64,000 bases of DNA from Trebonia sp964581815 (GTDB lineage Bacteria > Actinomycetota > Actinomycetes > Streptosporangiales > Streptosporangiaceae). The DNA lies in contig CAZORE010000002.1 of assembly GCA_964581815.1 (NCBI GenBank), positions 1-64,000 on the forward strand, read 5' to 3'. The position numbers were made by a program, and so were the translations under genes. Each line of letters begins with the position of its first letter. Position 1 is the first letter of the stretch. This document shows, one piece after another, positions 25,305-33,834 of the stretch. The notes beneath the pieces were generated by a model. That model was not told where the DNA came from, did no database searches, and was given only the letters and a program-made list of their open reading frames with translations.

Positions 25305-26186
25305 GTGGCTGCGCTTCAGCACCGCGTTGCCGCGTCCCCCGTCAGGGGCGGCAGCGCCCGGGGCGGCAACGTCTCGGGCGGCCGCGTCCGACCGATCGGT
25401 GGAACCGACGCGGACGCGGACCGCGACGACAGCCAGGCGAGCACAGTGGTCGGCCGGCTCGAGGCCATCCTCGCGTCGTTCGACGGGTGCGACCACGCCC
25501 TGGGCCTGAGCGAGATCAGCCACCGGGTCGGCCTGCCCAAATCCACCGTGCACCGGCTGGCCAACCAGCTGTGCGCGGTGGGCTGGCTGGAGCGGAACAG
25601 CGGCGGCTACCGGGTCGGGCTCAAGCTCCTCGAGCTCGGCAGCGTCGCCCTGCAGCGGACCGGGCTGCGCGAGGTCGCCTACAAGCACCTGCACTCGCTC
25701 GCCCTGCGCACCGGCCTGGTGGTGCACCTCGGCATCCTCGACCACGGCGAGGTGGTCTACCTCGACCGGGTGACCACCGCCCGGGTCTCGCTGCCCACCC
25801 GGGTGGGCGGCCGGCAGCCCGCCTACTGCACCGCACTGGGCAAGGTCATGCTGGCCTTCGCCGACCCGGCCAGCCAGGCGGCGGCGCTGACGGGCATGCG
25901 GCGGCGGACCGAGTCCACCGTCATCGAGCCGCGGGCGATCCAGTCCGCGCTCGACCGCGCCAGGCAGACCGGCGTCGCCTACGACCGCGAGGAGGCCTAC
26001 CCGGGCCTGGGCTGCGTCGCGTCCCCCATCCGCAGCGGCGGCCGGGTCATCGGGGCGGTCTCGGTGACCGGCCCCATCGCCAGGATCCGGGCGCACTCCC
26101 TCGTCCACGAGGTGCGCAACACCGCCGTCGCGATCTGGAACGGCGACGCGGTCCCGCTGCCCCGCCCGCTGGCCACCGCCCGCTAG
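25305..26186 (+). CDS. IclR-family transcriptional regulator
   Basis: 293-residue IclR protein. The helix-turn-helix is at about residues 67-90 (GLSEISHRVGLPKSTVHRLA). The effector-binding domain follows, with LGKVMLAF and GLGCVASPI typical of the family. About 45 N-terminal residues are Gly/Arg-rich and look disordered. GGAGGTGA stands 7 bases before the GTG at 25305, which decides this start. It precedes the leftward-transcribed ring-cleavage genes and is the natural candidate regulator for them. Its own promoter carries two operator-like palindromes. Confidence 0.93.
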   Translation: MAALQHRVAASPVRGGSARGGNVSGGRVRPIGGTDADADRDDSQASTVVGRLEAILASFDGCDHALGLSEISHRVGLPKSTVHRLANQLCAVGWLERNSGGYRVGLKLLELGSVALQRTGLREVAYKHLHSLALRTGLVVHLGILDHGEVVYLDRVTTARVSLPTRVGGRQPAYCTALGKVMLAFADPASQAAALTGMRRRTESTVIEPRAIQSALDRARQTGVAYDREEAYPGLGCVASPIRSGGRVIGAVSVTGPIARIRAHSLVHEVRNTAVAIWNGDAVPLPRPLATAR

Positions 26187-26221
26187 CCGCCGCGCGTCCG
26201 TTCGGACCGCTCTGCCTGCGG

Positions 26222-27247
26222 TTACTTGCGGTTGGCGAGGCCCACCGCGATCTCGATGAGCTGGTCTTCCTGCCCGCCGACGAGCTTGCGGCGGCCGGCC
26301 TCGATGAGGATCTCGGCGCCGGACACGCCGTACTTGTTCGCCTGGATCTCCGCGTGCTTGAGGAAGCTTGAGTACACGCCCGCGTAGCCCATGGTGAGCG
26401 AGAGCCGGTTGAGCGCGGGCGGGTTGCTCTCGAGCACCGGCGCGACGGTCTCCTCGGCGGCGTCGATGATCTTCACGGTGTCGATGCCGGTCCTGATCCC
26501 GAGCCGCTCGGTGACGGCGGCGAACGCCTCGACCGGCGTGTTGCCCGCGCCGGCGCCGAAGCGGCGGGTGGAGCCGTCGATCTGCTTGGCGCCCGCCCGG
26601 GCGGCAAGGACCGAGTTGGCGACGCCGAGGCCGAGGTTCTCGTGGCCGTGGAAGCCGACCTGCGCGTCGTCGCCGAGCTCAGCCACCAGCGCGGCGATGC
26701 GGTCGCTGACCCCGTCCATGATCAGCGAGCCGGCCGAGTCGACCACGTAGACGCACTGCGCGCCCGCGTCGGCCATGATCCGCGCCTGCTTCGCCAGGAC
26801 CTCGGGCGGCTGGCTGTGCGCCATCATCAGGAAGCCGACCGTCTCGAGGCCGATGCTGCGGGCCACCTTGAAGTGCTGGATGGAGATGTCCGCCTCGGTG
26901 CAGTGGGTCGCGATCCGGCAGACCGAGGCGCCGTTGCCGGCCGCCTGGCGGATGTCTTCCGTGATGCCAAGGCCGGGCAGCATGAGGAAGGCGATCTTGG
27001 CCTGCTTCGCGGTGGCCACCGCGGTGGAGATCAGGTCCTGGTCGGGCACGGCGCTGAAGCCGTAGTTGAACGACGAGCCGCCGAGGCCGTCGCCGTGCGT
27101 TACCTCGATGACCGGCACGCCGGCTCCGTCGAGGGCGGCGACGATGTTCCGCACGTTCTCGATGGTGAACTGGTGCCTGATCGCGTGCGAGCCGTCGCGC
27201 AGCGAGGAGTCGGTGACGCGGACGTCGAGGTCGGCGCTGTAGGACAT
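26222..27247 (-). CDS. hsaF: 4-hydroxy-2-oxovalerate aldolase (HsaF/DmpG-like)
   Basis: 341-residue aldolase that splits a 4-hydroxy-2-oxoacid into pyruvate and an aldehyde. The DRE-TIM barrel starts with SLRDGSH (R17, D18), and FHGHENLG supplies the His metal ligands. The C-terminal DmpG communication domain is present. These enzymes pair with an acylating aldehyde dehydrogenase and channel the aldehyde; that gene is immediately upstream in the operon. Whether it belongs to a steroid (HsaF) or simple phenol (DmpG/BphI) pathway is not decided by the sequence. Confidence 0.93.
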   Translation of the reverse strand: MSYSADLDVRVTDSSLRDGSHAIRHQFTIENVRNIVAALDGAGVPVIEVTHGDGLGGSSFNYGFSAVPDQDLISTAVATAKQAKIAFLMLPGLGITEDIRQAAGNGASVCRIATHCTEADISIQHFKVARSIGLETVGFLMMAHSQPPEVLAKQARIMADAGAQCVYVVDSAGSLIMDGVSDRIAALVAELGDDAQVGFHGHENLGLGVANSVLAARAGAKQIDGSTRRFGAGAGNTPVEAFAAVTERLGIRTGIDTVKIIDAAEETVAPVLESNPPALNRLSLTMGYAGVYSSFLKHAEIQANKYGVSGAEILIEAGRRKLVGGQEDQLIEIAVGLANRK

Positions 27248-27261
27248 GAGACGTTTCCCTT

Positions 27262-28161
27262 TCAGGCGCGCGCGGCGAGGATGCGCGTGGCGAACCCCTC
27301 ACCGACCCGGGTCGCGGCGGCGGTCATGATGTCGAGGTTGCCCGAGTACGGCGGCAGGAAGTCGCCCGCGCCCTCAACCTCGACGAACACGGCGACGCGG
27401 GCCCGCCCGCCGCTCATCGGGGTGGGGTCGTCGAACTGCGGCTCGGTCCGCAGCCGGTAGCCGGGCACGTAGGCGGCGACGTCGGCGGCGATCTCCTTGA
27501 TGGAGGCCGCGATGGCGTCCCGGTCCGCGTCCTGCGGGATCGCGCAGAAGATCGTGTCCTGCATCAGCATCGGCGGCTCGGCCGGGTTCAGGATGATGAT
27601 CGCCTTGCCGCGCTGCGCGCCGCCGATCGTCTCCACCCCGCGGGCGGTGGTCTTGGTGAACTCGTCGATGTTGGCCCGGGTACCTGGCCCGGCCGACGGC
27701 GACGCGACGCTGGCGACGATCTCCGCGTACTCGACCGGGACGACCCGGGAGACCGCGTAGACCATCGGGATGGTCGCCTGGCCGCCGCAGGTGATCAGGC
27801 TGACGTTGGGCGCGTCGACGTGCTGGCCGAGGTTGACCGCGGGCACCACGGCCGGCCCGAGCGCGGCCGGGGTGAGGTCGATCGCCTGGATGCCGAGCTC
27901 CTTGTACTTGGGCGCGTTCTCCCGGTGCACGTAGGCAGAGGTGGCCTCGAAGACCAGGTCGGGGCGCTCGTTGCCGAGCAGCCAGTCCACGCCCTCGTGA
28001 CTGGCGGTCAGGCCGTGGTCGGCCGCCCGCTTCAGCCCGGGGCTTTCCGGGTCGACGCCGATCATCCAGCGCGGCTCGATGACGTCGGAGCGGAGCAGCT
28101 TGTACATGAGGTCGGTGCCGATGTTGCCCGACCCGACGATCGCGGCGGTGGCCTTGGTCAC
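27262..28161 (-). CDS. hsaG: Acetaldehyde dehydrogenase, acylating (HsaG/DmpF-like)
   Basis: 299-residue CoA-acylating aldehyde dehydrogenase that turns acetaldehyde or propionaldehyde into the acyl-CoA. It has the Rossmann motif VGSGNIGTDLMYKLLRS, the catalytic Cys C125 (LITCGGQAT) and a C-terminal dimerisation domain. It lies 14 bp before the aldolase gene, the usual order for the channelled complex. Confidence 0.94.
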   Translation of the reverse strand: MTKATAAIVGSGNIGTDLMYKLLRSDVIEPRWMIGVDPESPGLKRAADHGLTASHEGVDWLLGNERPDLVFEATSAYVHRENAPKYKELGIQAIDLTPAALGPAVVPAVNLGQHVDAPNVSLITCGGQATIPMVYAVSRVVPVEYAEIVASVASPSAGPGTRANIDEFTKTTARGVETIGGAQRGKAIIILNPAEPPMLMQDTIFCAIPQDADRDAIAASIKEIAADVAAYVPGYRLRTEPQFDDPTPMSGGRARVAVFVEVEGAGDFLPPYSGNLDIMTAAATRVGEGFATRILAARA

Positions 28162-28188
28162 GGTGTCTTCCCTGTTGCTCGAAGCCGG

Positions 28189-28989
28189 CTAGTTGAACGC
28201 GGCGGTCACGGTGCCGAGCCCGGCGAACTCAGCGCGGAACGTGGTGCCCGGCTTGGCGTCGATCGCCCGGGTGCAGGAGCCCGGGATGATGAGGTGCCCG
28301 GCCTCGAGCTTGACCCCGAAGCTGGCCACCGTGCGCGCCAGCCAGGCAACGCACCAGGTTGGGTTGCCGAGGACGGCACTGGTGTTGCCGCGGGCGACCT
28401 CCTGGTCGCCGGAGTACAGCACCGCGTCGATATTCGCGATGTCCACTCCCCGCTGCGCCAGCTCGGCGGGGGTGCGGCGGGCCTCGCCGAGGATGACGCC
28501 CGCCGAGGACGCGTTGTCGGCGATGGTGTCGGGCAGCTTGATCTGCCAGTTGGTGATGCGGCTGTCGATCAGCTCCAGGCTCGGCACGATGTACTCGGTG
28601 GCGGCCAGGACGTCTTCCTCCGTGCAGTCGGCACCCGGAAGGGCGGAGCCGAGGATGTAGCCGATCTCTACCTCGATCCGCGGGTAGCAGTACGCTCCCG
28701 CCGGGATCGGTGCCCCCGTGCTGAGGACCATCGAGTCGAGCAGGTGCCCGTAGTCCGGCTCGTCGACCCCCATCATCTGCTGCATGACCGGAGAGGAAAG
28801 GCCGACCTTGTGACCGCGCACCCGGGCGCCCGCGGCGATCTTCCGCCGGATGTTGATCAGCTGGATCTCGTAGGCGTCCACCGTGTCGATGCCAGGGAAC
28901 GTCTCGGTCAGCGGGTCAATAGGCACCAGGTCCCGCTCGGCCGCCCAGAGCAGGTCGGCCGCGGTCGTGCGCAGGGCGTCGTCGAGCAT
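28189..28989 (-). CDS. hsaE: 2-keto-4-pentenoate hydratase (HsaE/MhpD-like)
   Basis: 266-residue hydratase of the fumarylacetoacetase-like fold adding water to a 2-hydroxydienoate. It has KVGLSSPVMQQMMG, then EVEIGYILG with metal-binding Glu residues, and SLELIDSRITNW. First gene of the leftward HsaE-HsaG-HsaF set. I start at the ATG at 28989, matching family length; ATG at 29004 would add five residues. The open frame further upstream runs into the divergent promoter and is not coding. Confidence 0.92.
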   Translation of the reverse strand: MLDDALRTTAADLLWAAERDLVPIDPLTETFPGIDTVDAYEIQLINIRRKIAAGARVRGHKVGLSSPVMQQMMGVDEPDYGHLLDSMVLSTGAPIPAGAYCYPRIEVEIGYILGSALPGADCTEEDVLAATEYIVPSLELIDSRITNWQIKLPDTIADNASSAGVILGEARRTPAELAQRGVDIANIDAVLYSGDQEVARGNTSAVLGNPTWCVAWLARTVASFGVKLEAGHLIIPGSCTRAIDAKPGTTFRAEFAGLGTVTAAFN

Positions 28990-29064
28990 CGGTGTCCGTC
29001 TCATGGTCGGGGTGTCGGGCGGCCTTAATGTAGCCCGACGGAGCCGGGGAAGGGGATACTTCGT

Positions 29065-29088
29065 TCCCGCTGAGTGGGACGTCCCGGT
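29065..29088. promoter_or_regulatory. Meta-cleavage cluster operator, copy A
   Basis: TCCC, seven bases, GGGACGTCC, one base, GGT. The same arrangement with 18 of 24 identical bases occurs at 33777-33800. Both copies lie in divergent intergenic regions of this cluster. This one is between hsaE-like and the ketosteroid-dehydrogenase-like gene. Candidate binding site for the IclR protein. Confidence 0.6.
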
Positions 29089-29165
29089 CATTGGAACGCG
29101 GCTCTTTGCCTGTTCGCAAGCCCTCGTTAGGCTGTCGGAACTTACTACCTGCGTGGAGGCGTCCA

Positions 29166-30908
29166 GTGCCGGAAAGCCCTGTGTCGGTGAGCTCCGTGTC
29201 CGGGAGTCCCGCACCCGGAAGCTCTGATCACCAGTGGGACGAGATCTTCGACGTGGTGGTGGTCGGCAGCGGCGGGGGAGCGCTCACCGCGGCCCTGCTC
29301 GCCGCCCGCGGCGGCGCGAGCACCCTGGTCGTGGAGAAGGACGACTTCTTCGGCGGCACGACCGCGGTGTCCGGCGGCGACATGTGGATTCCGAACAACC
29401 GCTTCGTCAAGGACCGGGACTCGCGGGAAGACGCGCTCGCGTACATCCGGCGCCTCTCTGACGGCCGCGCCTGCGACCCGCAGCTGCAGGAAGTCTACGT
29501 CGACACCGCCCCGGAGATGCTCGAGTACCTGATCGAGACGACCGGGTACGACTCCGAGCCGCACATTCAGCTCGACGACTACTACTCGGTGATCGGCGAC
29601 CGCATCCCCGGCGTCCGGCACTTCCCGCGGACCTGCGCGGTCAAGCCGTACCCGGCCGGGGCCGAGCTCGGCGAGGAGCTCGCGCGGAAGATCGCCTCGG
29701 GCCCGTGGATCCCGCCGCAGGAGGTCAGCTTTCCCGAGCAGCGGCGCGGCCAGGTCGGCGCCGAGGAACTGGCCAAGCGGCGGCGGGAGGTCTGGCGGGC
29801 CAAGGGCGGCGGGCTGATCGCCCCGCTGATGAAGGGCGTGATCGACGCCGGCGGCGAGCTGCGCGCGTCCACCCCGGCGGTCGAACTGGTCACCGACGCC
29901 GCTGGCGCGGTCGTGGGCCTGGTCGTCGAGGGCCCGGCCAGTGCTGGTCGACCCAGGACCCGCCGGATCGGTGCCCGTCGCGGCGTCGTGCTGGCTTGCG
30001 GCGGCTTCGACCACAACCCCGAGATGATCAGGACGTTCATCGGGTACGAGGTCAAGCCGGTGACGCCGGCGCCGAATACCGGTGACGGGCACCAGATGGC
30101 GATGGCGGTCGGGGCCAAGCTCGGCTCGATGAACACCTTCTTCGGCTACGGCGTCGTCTACGAGCCGTGGGACAAGGGCCGGGACGGCAAGCCGGTGCCG
30201 CAGATGATGATGGGCCTCGGGGCGGGGTCGATCATCGTCAACCAGCACGGCAACCGCTTCATGCACGGCGGCTACACCTACAACGACTTCGCCCACCCGT
30301 TCGGCTTCTTCGACCAGCGCAACCCGGGGTTCACCAACCAGCCCCCCGGTTGGATCATCTTCGGCCAGGACATCATCGACTCGGGCATCATCGGGTCCAA
30401 GCCGGGCATCGCGATGAGCTTGACCGGCCCCGACGGCGAGGAAGCGCCCGACTGGCTCAAGATGGCGGGCTCGGTCCGCGAGCTGGCGGAGCAGACCGGC
30501 ATCGACCCGGACGCGCTCGAGGCGACCGTCGAGCGGTACAACACCTACGCCGAGAAGGGCGAGGACCCGGACTGGGGCGATCCCGGCCAGACGCACGTGC
30601 TCACCGGGCCAGATACGGTGAACCGCAAGCCGATCACCGGCCCGGCCTTCGGCGCCATCCAGCAGTGGCCGGGCACCCTCGGCACCAACGGCGGCCTCCG
30701 CATCGACAAGCACGCGCGGGTGCTCGGCTACCGGACGCCGGTCATCGACGGGCTCTACGCGGCGGGCAACACCGCCGCCTCGGTGCTCGGCGCGATCTAC
30801 GGCGGCGGCGGCAGTTGCATCGGCCCAAGCGTCACGTTCGGCTACATCGCGGGCCGTCACCTGGCGAGCAAGCCCTCGCGCGACATCGGGACGGTGAAGG
30901 GCCAGTGA
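29166..30908 (+). CDS. 3-ketosteroid-delta1-dehydrogenase-like FAD flavoprotein
   Basis: 580-residue flavoprotein of the fumarate-reductase/KstD family. FAD-binding VVVGSGGGALTAALLAA is near residue 31, then VEKDDFFGGTTAVSGG. The C-terminal FAD segment GLYAAGNTAASVLG is followed by IYGGGG, which keeps the Tyr and Gly positions of the KstD active site, and by TFGYIAGRH. It would introduce a double bond in a ring next to a ketone. GGAGG stands 6 bases before the GTG at 29166. Its stop overlaps the hydrolase start by 4 bases. The substrate may be a steroid or another cyclic ketone. Confidence 0.87.
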   Translation: MPESPVSVSSVSGSPAPGSSDHQWDEIFDVVVVGSGGGALTAALLAARGGASTLVVEKDDFFGGTTAVSGGDMWIPNNRFVKDRDSREDALAYIRRLSDGRACDPQLQEVYVDTAPEMLEYLIETTGYDSEPHIQLDDYYSVIGDRIPGVRHFPRTCAVKPYPAGAELGEELARKIASGPWIPPQEVSFPEQRRGQVGAEELAKRRREVWRAKGGGLIAPLMKGVIDAGGELRASTPAVELVTDAAGAVVGLVVEGPASAGRPRTRRIGARRGVVLACGGFDHNPEMIRTFIGYEVKPVTPAPNTGDGHQMAMAVGAKLGSMNTFFGYGVVYEPWDKGRDGKPVPQMMMGLGAGSIIVNQHGNRFMHGGYTYNDFAHPFGFFDQRNPGFTNQPPGWIIFGQDIIDSGIIGSKPGIAMSLTGPDGEEAPDWLKMAGSVRELAEQTGIDPDALEATVERYNTYAEKGEDPDWGDPGQTHVLTGPDTVNRKPITGPAFGAIQQWPGTLGTNGGLRIDKHARVLGYRTPVIDGLYAAGNTAASVLGAIYGGGGSCIGPSVTFGYIAGRHLASKPSRDIGTVKGQ

Positions 30909-31771
30909 CCGAACTGCTGTCGTTCGAAGAGACCAGCCGGTACCTGGACACCCCCAAGGGGAAGCTCCACTACCACGTGGCCGGCGACGGCCCGCCGCTG
31001 CTGCTGCTGCACGGCTCGGGTCCCGGTGTCAGCGGCTGGGCCAACTTCCGCGGCAACCTGCCCGTGCTGGCCGAGAAGTACACCACCTACGTGCTCGACT
31101 TCCCCGGGTTCGGCAAGAGCTACTCGCCCGACGCCAACCCGCTGGCGGTCGGCCCGGCCGGGGTGCTCGACTTCCTCGACGGGATGGGCCTCGGCCCGCT
31201 GCCGGTCATTGGCAACTCGATGGGCGGCAACGTCGCCGCCCGGATCGCGGCCGATCACCCGGACCTGATCACCCGGCTGGTCTGCATCGGCGGCGTCGGC
31301 CTGTCGCTGCTCAGCCCGTCCCCCCCGGAGGGCATCAAGCTGCTGGTGGAGTTCGTCGAGAACCCGACCCGCGAGCGGCTGGTGCAGTGGATGGAGTCGA
31401 TGGTCTACGACACCGCCATCCTCACCGACGAGTTCGTCGAGATGCGGTGGCAGTCGGCAACTAACCCGGCAGCCTCAGGTGACATCAAGAAGCTCTACAA
31501 CCGGCCGATGCTTGAGGGGATGCGCAAGGGCCGCGCGTTCGGCGCCGTCGACGCGGTCTCGACGCTGACCAAGATCCAGGCGCCCACGCTGGTGATCGTC
31601 GGCCGGGACGACCGGGTGACGCCGATGGAGGGCGCGCTGGCCGCCATGCGGCTCATCCGCCAGTGCGAGCTGCACGTGCTCTACGACTGCGGGCACTGGG
31701 CGATGATCGAGCGCAAGGACGAGTTCGAGAGCACCGTGCTCGCGTTCCTGGCCCGCGACCGCAAGGCCTAA
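30905..31771 (+). CDS. hsaD: Meta-cleavage product C-C hydrolase (HsaD/BphD-like)
   Basis: 288-residue alpha/beta hydrolase. It has the HGSGPGVSGWANF oxyanion-hole segment characteristic of meta-cleavage product hydrolases, nucleophile S105 in GNSMGG, acid D235/D236 in VGRDDRVTP and H264 in CGHW. It cleaves the ring-opened dienoate to a hydroxydienoate and an acid. The GTG start overlaps the upstream stop (GTGA), so it is coupled to the flavoprotein gene. Confidence 0.92.
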   Translation: MTELLSFEETSRYLDTPKGKLHYHVAGDGPPLLLLHGSGPGVSGWANFRGNLPVLAEKYTTYVLDFPGFGKSYSPDANPLAVGPAGVLDFLDGMGLGPLPVIGNSMGGNVAARIAADHPDLITRLVCIGGVGLSLLSPSPPEGIKLLVEFVENPTRERLVQWMESMVYDTAILTDEFVEMRWQSATNPAASGDIKKLYNRPMLEGMRKGRAFGAVDAVSTLTKIQAPTLVIVGRDDRVTPMEGALAAMRLIRQCELHVLYDCGHWAMIERKDEFESTVLAFLARDRKA

Positions 31772-31808
31772 TCCCTCGCCCCGCGGCCGCGTCCGGGACC
31801 GCACTGGG

Positions 31809-31943
31809 AACCCTCAGCCGTGTGGCCCTCAACCCGCGGGACCCTTCAGCCCCGCGGGAACCCTCGGTCCCGGCGGGGACCCCTCAACCCCGGCGGGGAC
31901 CCCTCAACCCCGGCGGGGACCCCTCAACCCCGGCGGGGACCCC
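31809..31943. repeat. Tandem 20-bp repeat running into an assembly gap
   Basis: From 31871 the unit CGGCGGGGACCCCTCAACCC repeats exactly every 20 bases up to the gap. Degenerate versions precede it from about 31809, and one unit fragment resumes at 32044. The stretch from 31772 to 32172 has no gene that I can support. It holds the end of the hydrolase operon, this repeat and the gap. Confidence 0.85.
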
Positions 31944-32043
31944 NNNNNNNNNNNNNNNNNNNNNNNNNNNNNNNNNNNNNNNNNNNNNNNNNNNNNNNNN
32001 NNNNNNNNNNNNNNNNNNNNNNNNNNNNNNNNNNNNNNNNNNN
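31944..32043. other. Assembly gap (100 N)
   Basis: Exactly 100 N, the usual placeholder for a gap of unknown size. The same 20-bp repeat is on both sides, so assembly most likely failed on the tandem array, whose true length is unknown. Confidence 0.95.
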
Positions 32044-32172
32044 TCAACCCCGGCGTATGGTTGCGCCAGCGATACGCCTATAGCCGTATCGTTGCGGCAA
32101 CCATCGGTGCGGCGACCCGCTTCGGGGCGATCACGAGGACGAAATGTCACAGTCTGGTGACACGCTGCTCAC

Positions 32173-33129
32173 ATGCAAGACCAAGAAGCGCGGCGGCTGC
32201 TCGCGCTGATCGAAGCGCAGAGACAGGTGGTTTCCCGAGCGCAGGCGCTGCGCGGCGGAATGAGCCCCCACGCGGTCGCCCACCGGCTGCGCCCGGGCGG
32301 ACCGTGGCGTCTCCTCCTGCCCGGCGTCTACCAGGCCTCCACGGGAACCCCGACACCGGTTCAGCGGGAGATCGCGGCACTGCTGTACGCCGGTCCTCGA
32401 TCCGTGATCACGGGCGGCTCAGCGCTGCGTCATTACCGCCTGCCAGCCCCGCGATCCGATCACATCGACGTCCTCGTCCCGCTGCAGGCACGTCGGCAGG
32501 GCACCGCCGACGTCCGGCTGCACCGGACCGCGCGGCTGCCTGAGCTGGTGGATGTGCTGCCGAGCCGGCGATACGCGCTGCCCCACCGGGCGGCGGCTGA
32601 TACCGCGCGCTGGCTGACCAGCATGCGGGAGGCTCGGGCAGTGATCGCTGGCGCGGTACAGAACGGAGCGTGCACAGTCGGCCAGCTCACAGAGGAACTG
32701 AACGCGGGGCCTGTCCGCGACTCCGCGCTGCTGCGAGCCGTGCTCGCTGAGGTCGGCGCGGGCGTCAGGTCCGCGCCAGAGGCTGAGCTGCGGGAACTCA
32801 TCAAGCGGGCAGCGCTGCCTCAGCCGCTGTTCAACCCGCGGCTCTACCTGCCCGACGGTACCTTCCTCGGCAGCCCCGACGTGTGGTGGGCGGAGGCGGG
32901 CTTGGCTTTGGAGGTCGACTCCAAGCGCTGGCATCTGAGCCCGGACGACTGGGAGCGCACCATGGACCGGCACTCCAGGTTCGGTGCGCACGCCATCGTG
33001 ACACTGCACTTCACCCCGCACCAGCTCCGGGCCGACCCGGCATCCGTGATCGCCGCGATGAGAAACGCCTACCAGGCGGGGATCGCCCGGCCGCGCCTGC
33101 CCCTCACCGCTCTCCCGGCCGCGGCCTGA
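32173..33129 (+). CDS. AbiEi-like antitoxin-domain / DUF559-type protein
   Basis: 318-residue protein. The N-terminus is like the AbiEi winged-helix domain (SRAQALRGGMSPHAVAHRLR, then LLLPGVYQAS). The C-terminus resembles a Vsr-like endonuclease fold: SPDVWWAEAGLALEVDSKRW with candidate catalytic Asp and Glu/Asp residues. Proteins of this layout are common singletons in actinomycetes and usually lack the AbiEii toxin. No toxin gene is adjacent here. No Shine-Dalgarno is visible before the ATG, so the message may be leaderless. It sits between two repeats (the gap array and a palindromic repeat), suggesting an inserted segment. Confidence 0.8.
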   Translation: MQDQEARRLLALIEAQRQVVSRAQALRGGMSPHAVAHRLRPGGPWRLLLPGVYQASTGTPTPVQREIAALLYAGPRSVITGGSALRHYRLPAPRSDHIDVLVPLQARRQGTADVRLHRTARLPELVDVLPSRRYALPHRAAADTARWLTSMREARAVIAGAVQNGACTVGQLTEELNAGPVRDSALLRAVLAEVGAGVRSAPEAELRELIKRAALPQPLFNPRLYLPDGTFLGSPDVWWAEAGLALEVDSKRWHLSPDDWERTMDRHSRFGAHAIVTLHFTPHQLRADPASVIAAMRNAYQAGIARPRLPLTALPAAA

Positions 33130-33141
33130 CCCCCGAAGTTT

Positions 33142-33195
33142 CCGATGGTTGGGGCAGCGCGCCGCCTACCACCGGCTCGCTGCCACAACCATCGG
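33142..33195. repeat. 54-bp palindromic repeat, copy 2
   Basis: Ten-base perfect arms (CCGATGGTTG and its complement), one mismatch, then seven more pairs. 44 of 54 bases match the copy at 10685-10738. It lies between the converging AbiEi-like and cupin genes, where it could act as a bidirectional terminator. Confidence 0.7.
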
Positions 33196-33210
33196 GGGAT
33201 GACCGCTTGG

Positions 33211-33693
33211 TCAGCGGCCTGGCTTGCGCACCCAGCCGAAGTCGTACCAGACGGTCTTCAGGCTGGTCACCGGAGTGCCCCAGGTCTCGATGTAGGTGAC
33301 GCCCTCGGGGCCGGCGGTCATCGTGTACGGGGTGCCCGCCCGGCTGGTGAAGAAGCAGCCCGGCTTCACGATCACGTGCTGGTCCTCGGCCGGGTCGCCG
33401 AACTCGATCTTGTACTCGCCCTTGAAGACGATGATCGTCTCGTCGATGTTGTGCAGGTGGCGCGGGACGACGAAGTTCGGCACCACCTTCAGCGGGTTGC
33501 GGTAGAACGTCATGAACTGGATCGGCTTGGTGCTGACCCACATGTTCTCCGCGAACGTCGCGTCGAAGTCAACCGGCGCGTCCTTCAGCAGGCCGCCGTC
33601 CTCCCAGAAGTAGGTCGGGCTTTCCTGCTGGCCCTTCAGCGACATGGGGATCCAGTCGGTGTCGGTTAGCAGGCTGTCTACAGAGAATGGCAT
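33211..33693 (-). CDS. Cupin-domain protein
   Basis: 160-residue single cupin. First motif: VPRHLHNIDETIIVFKGEY, supplying H-x-H and a Glu as candidate metal ligands. Second motif PGCFFTSRAGTPYTMTAGPEG lacks the usual His. It is homologous over its whole length to the divergent protein at 33835-34329 (shared features include YFWEDGG/YWNDGG, NAPVD/DAPVD and GPEGVTY). It probably handles an intermediate of the ring-cleavage pathway; dioxygenase, isomerase or binding roles are all open. Confidence 0.85.
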   Translation of the reverse strand: MPFSVDSLLTDTDWIPMSLKGQQESPTYFWEDGGLLKDAPVDFDATFAENMWVSTKPIQFMTFYRNPLKVVPNFVVPRHLHNIDETIIVFKGEYKIEFGDPAEDQHVIVKPGCFFTSRAGTPYTMTAGPEGVTYIETWGTPVTSLKTVWYDFGWVRKPGR

Positions 33694-33773
33694 GGGGTCA
33701 ATATAGGAGCCGCGTCCTTCGCTGTCACCATCGCCGTTCTGTTATTCGGGACGCAGAAAGCGCAGGTCAAGAC

Positions 33774-33800
33774 ACGTCCCATCCAGCGGGACGTCCTGGT
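33774..33800. promoter_or_regulatory. Meta-cleavage cluster operator, copy B
   Basis: ACGTCCC and GGGACGT form a perfect inverted repeat with a 7-base centre at 33774-33794. The stretch 33777-33800 repeats the element at 29065-29088 (TCCC, seven bases, GGGACGTCC, one base, GGT). It lies between the two divergent cupin genes. Confidence 0.62.
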
Positions 33801-33834
33801 TGACCAGCGCCGCCGCCTGGACAAGCATGGGCGG

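Noticed and set aside
28990..29214. N-terminal extension of the HsaE-like hydratase
   Set aside because: It would run across the divergent promoter and the cluster operator; family length fits a start at 28989.
29145..30860. 571-codon open frame on the minus strand
   Set aside because: Antisense shadow of the ketosteroid-dehydrogenase-like gene; composition is that of a high-GC opposite frame and no family motif is present.
31871..31943. CRISPR array
   Set aside because: The repeats are contiguous 20-bp units without spacers, and no cas gene is present.
32173..33129. Complete AbiE toxin-antitoxin system
   Set aside because: Only the antitoxin-domain protein is present; no AbiEii nucleotidyltransferase is adjacent.
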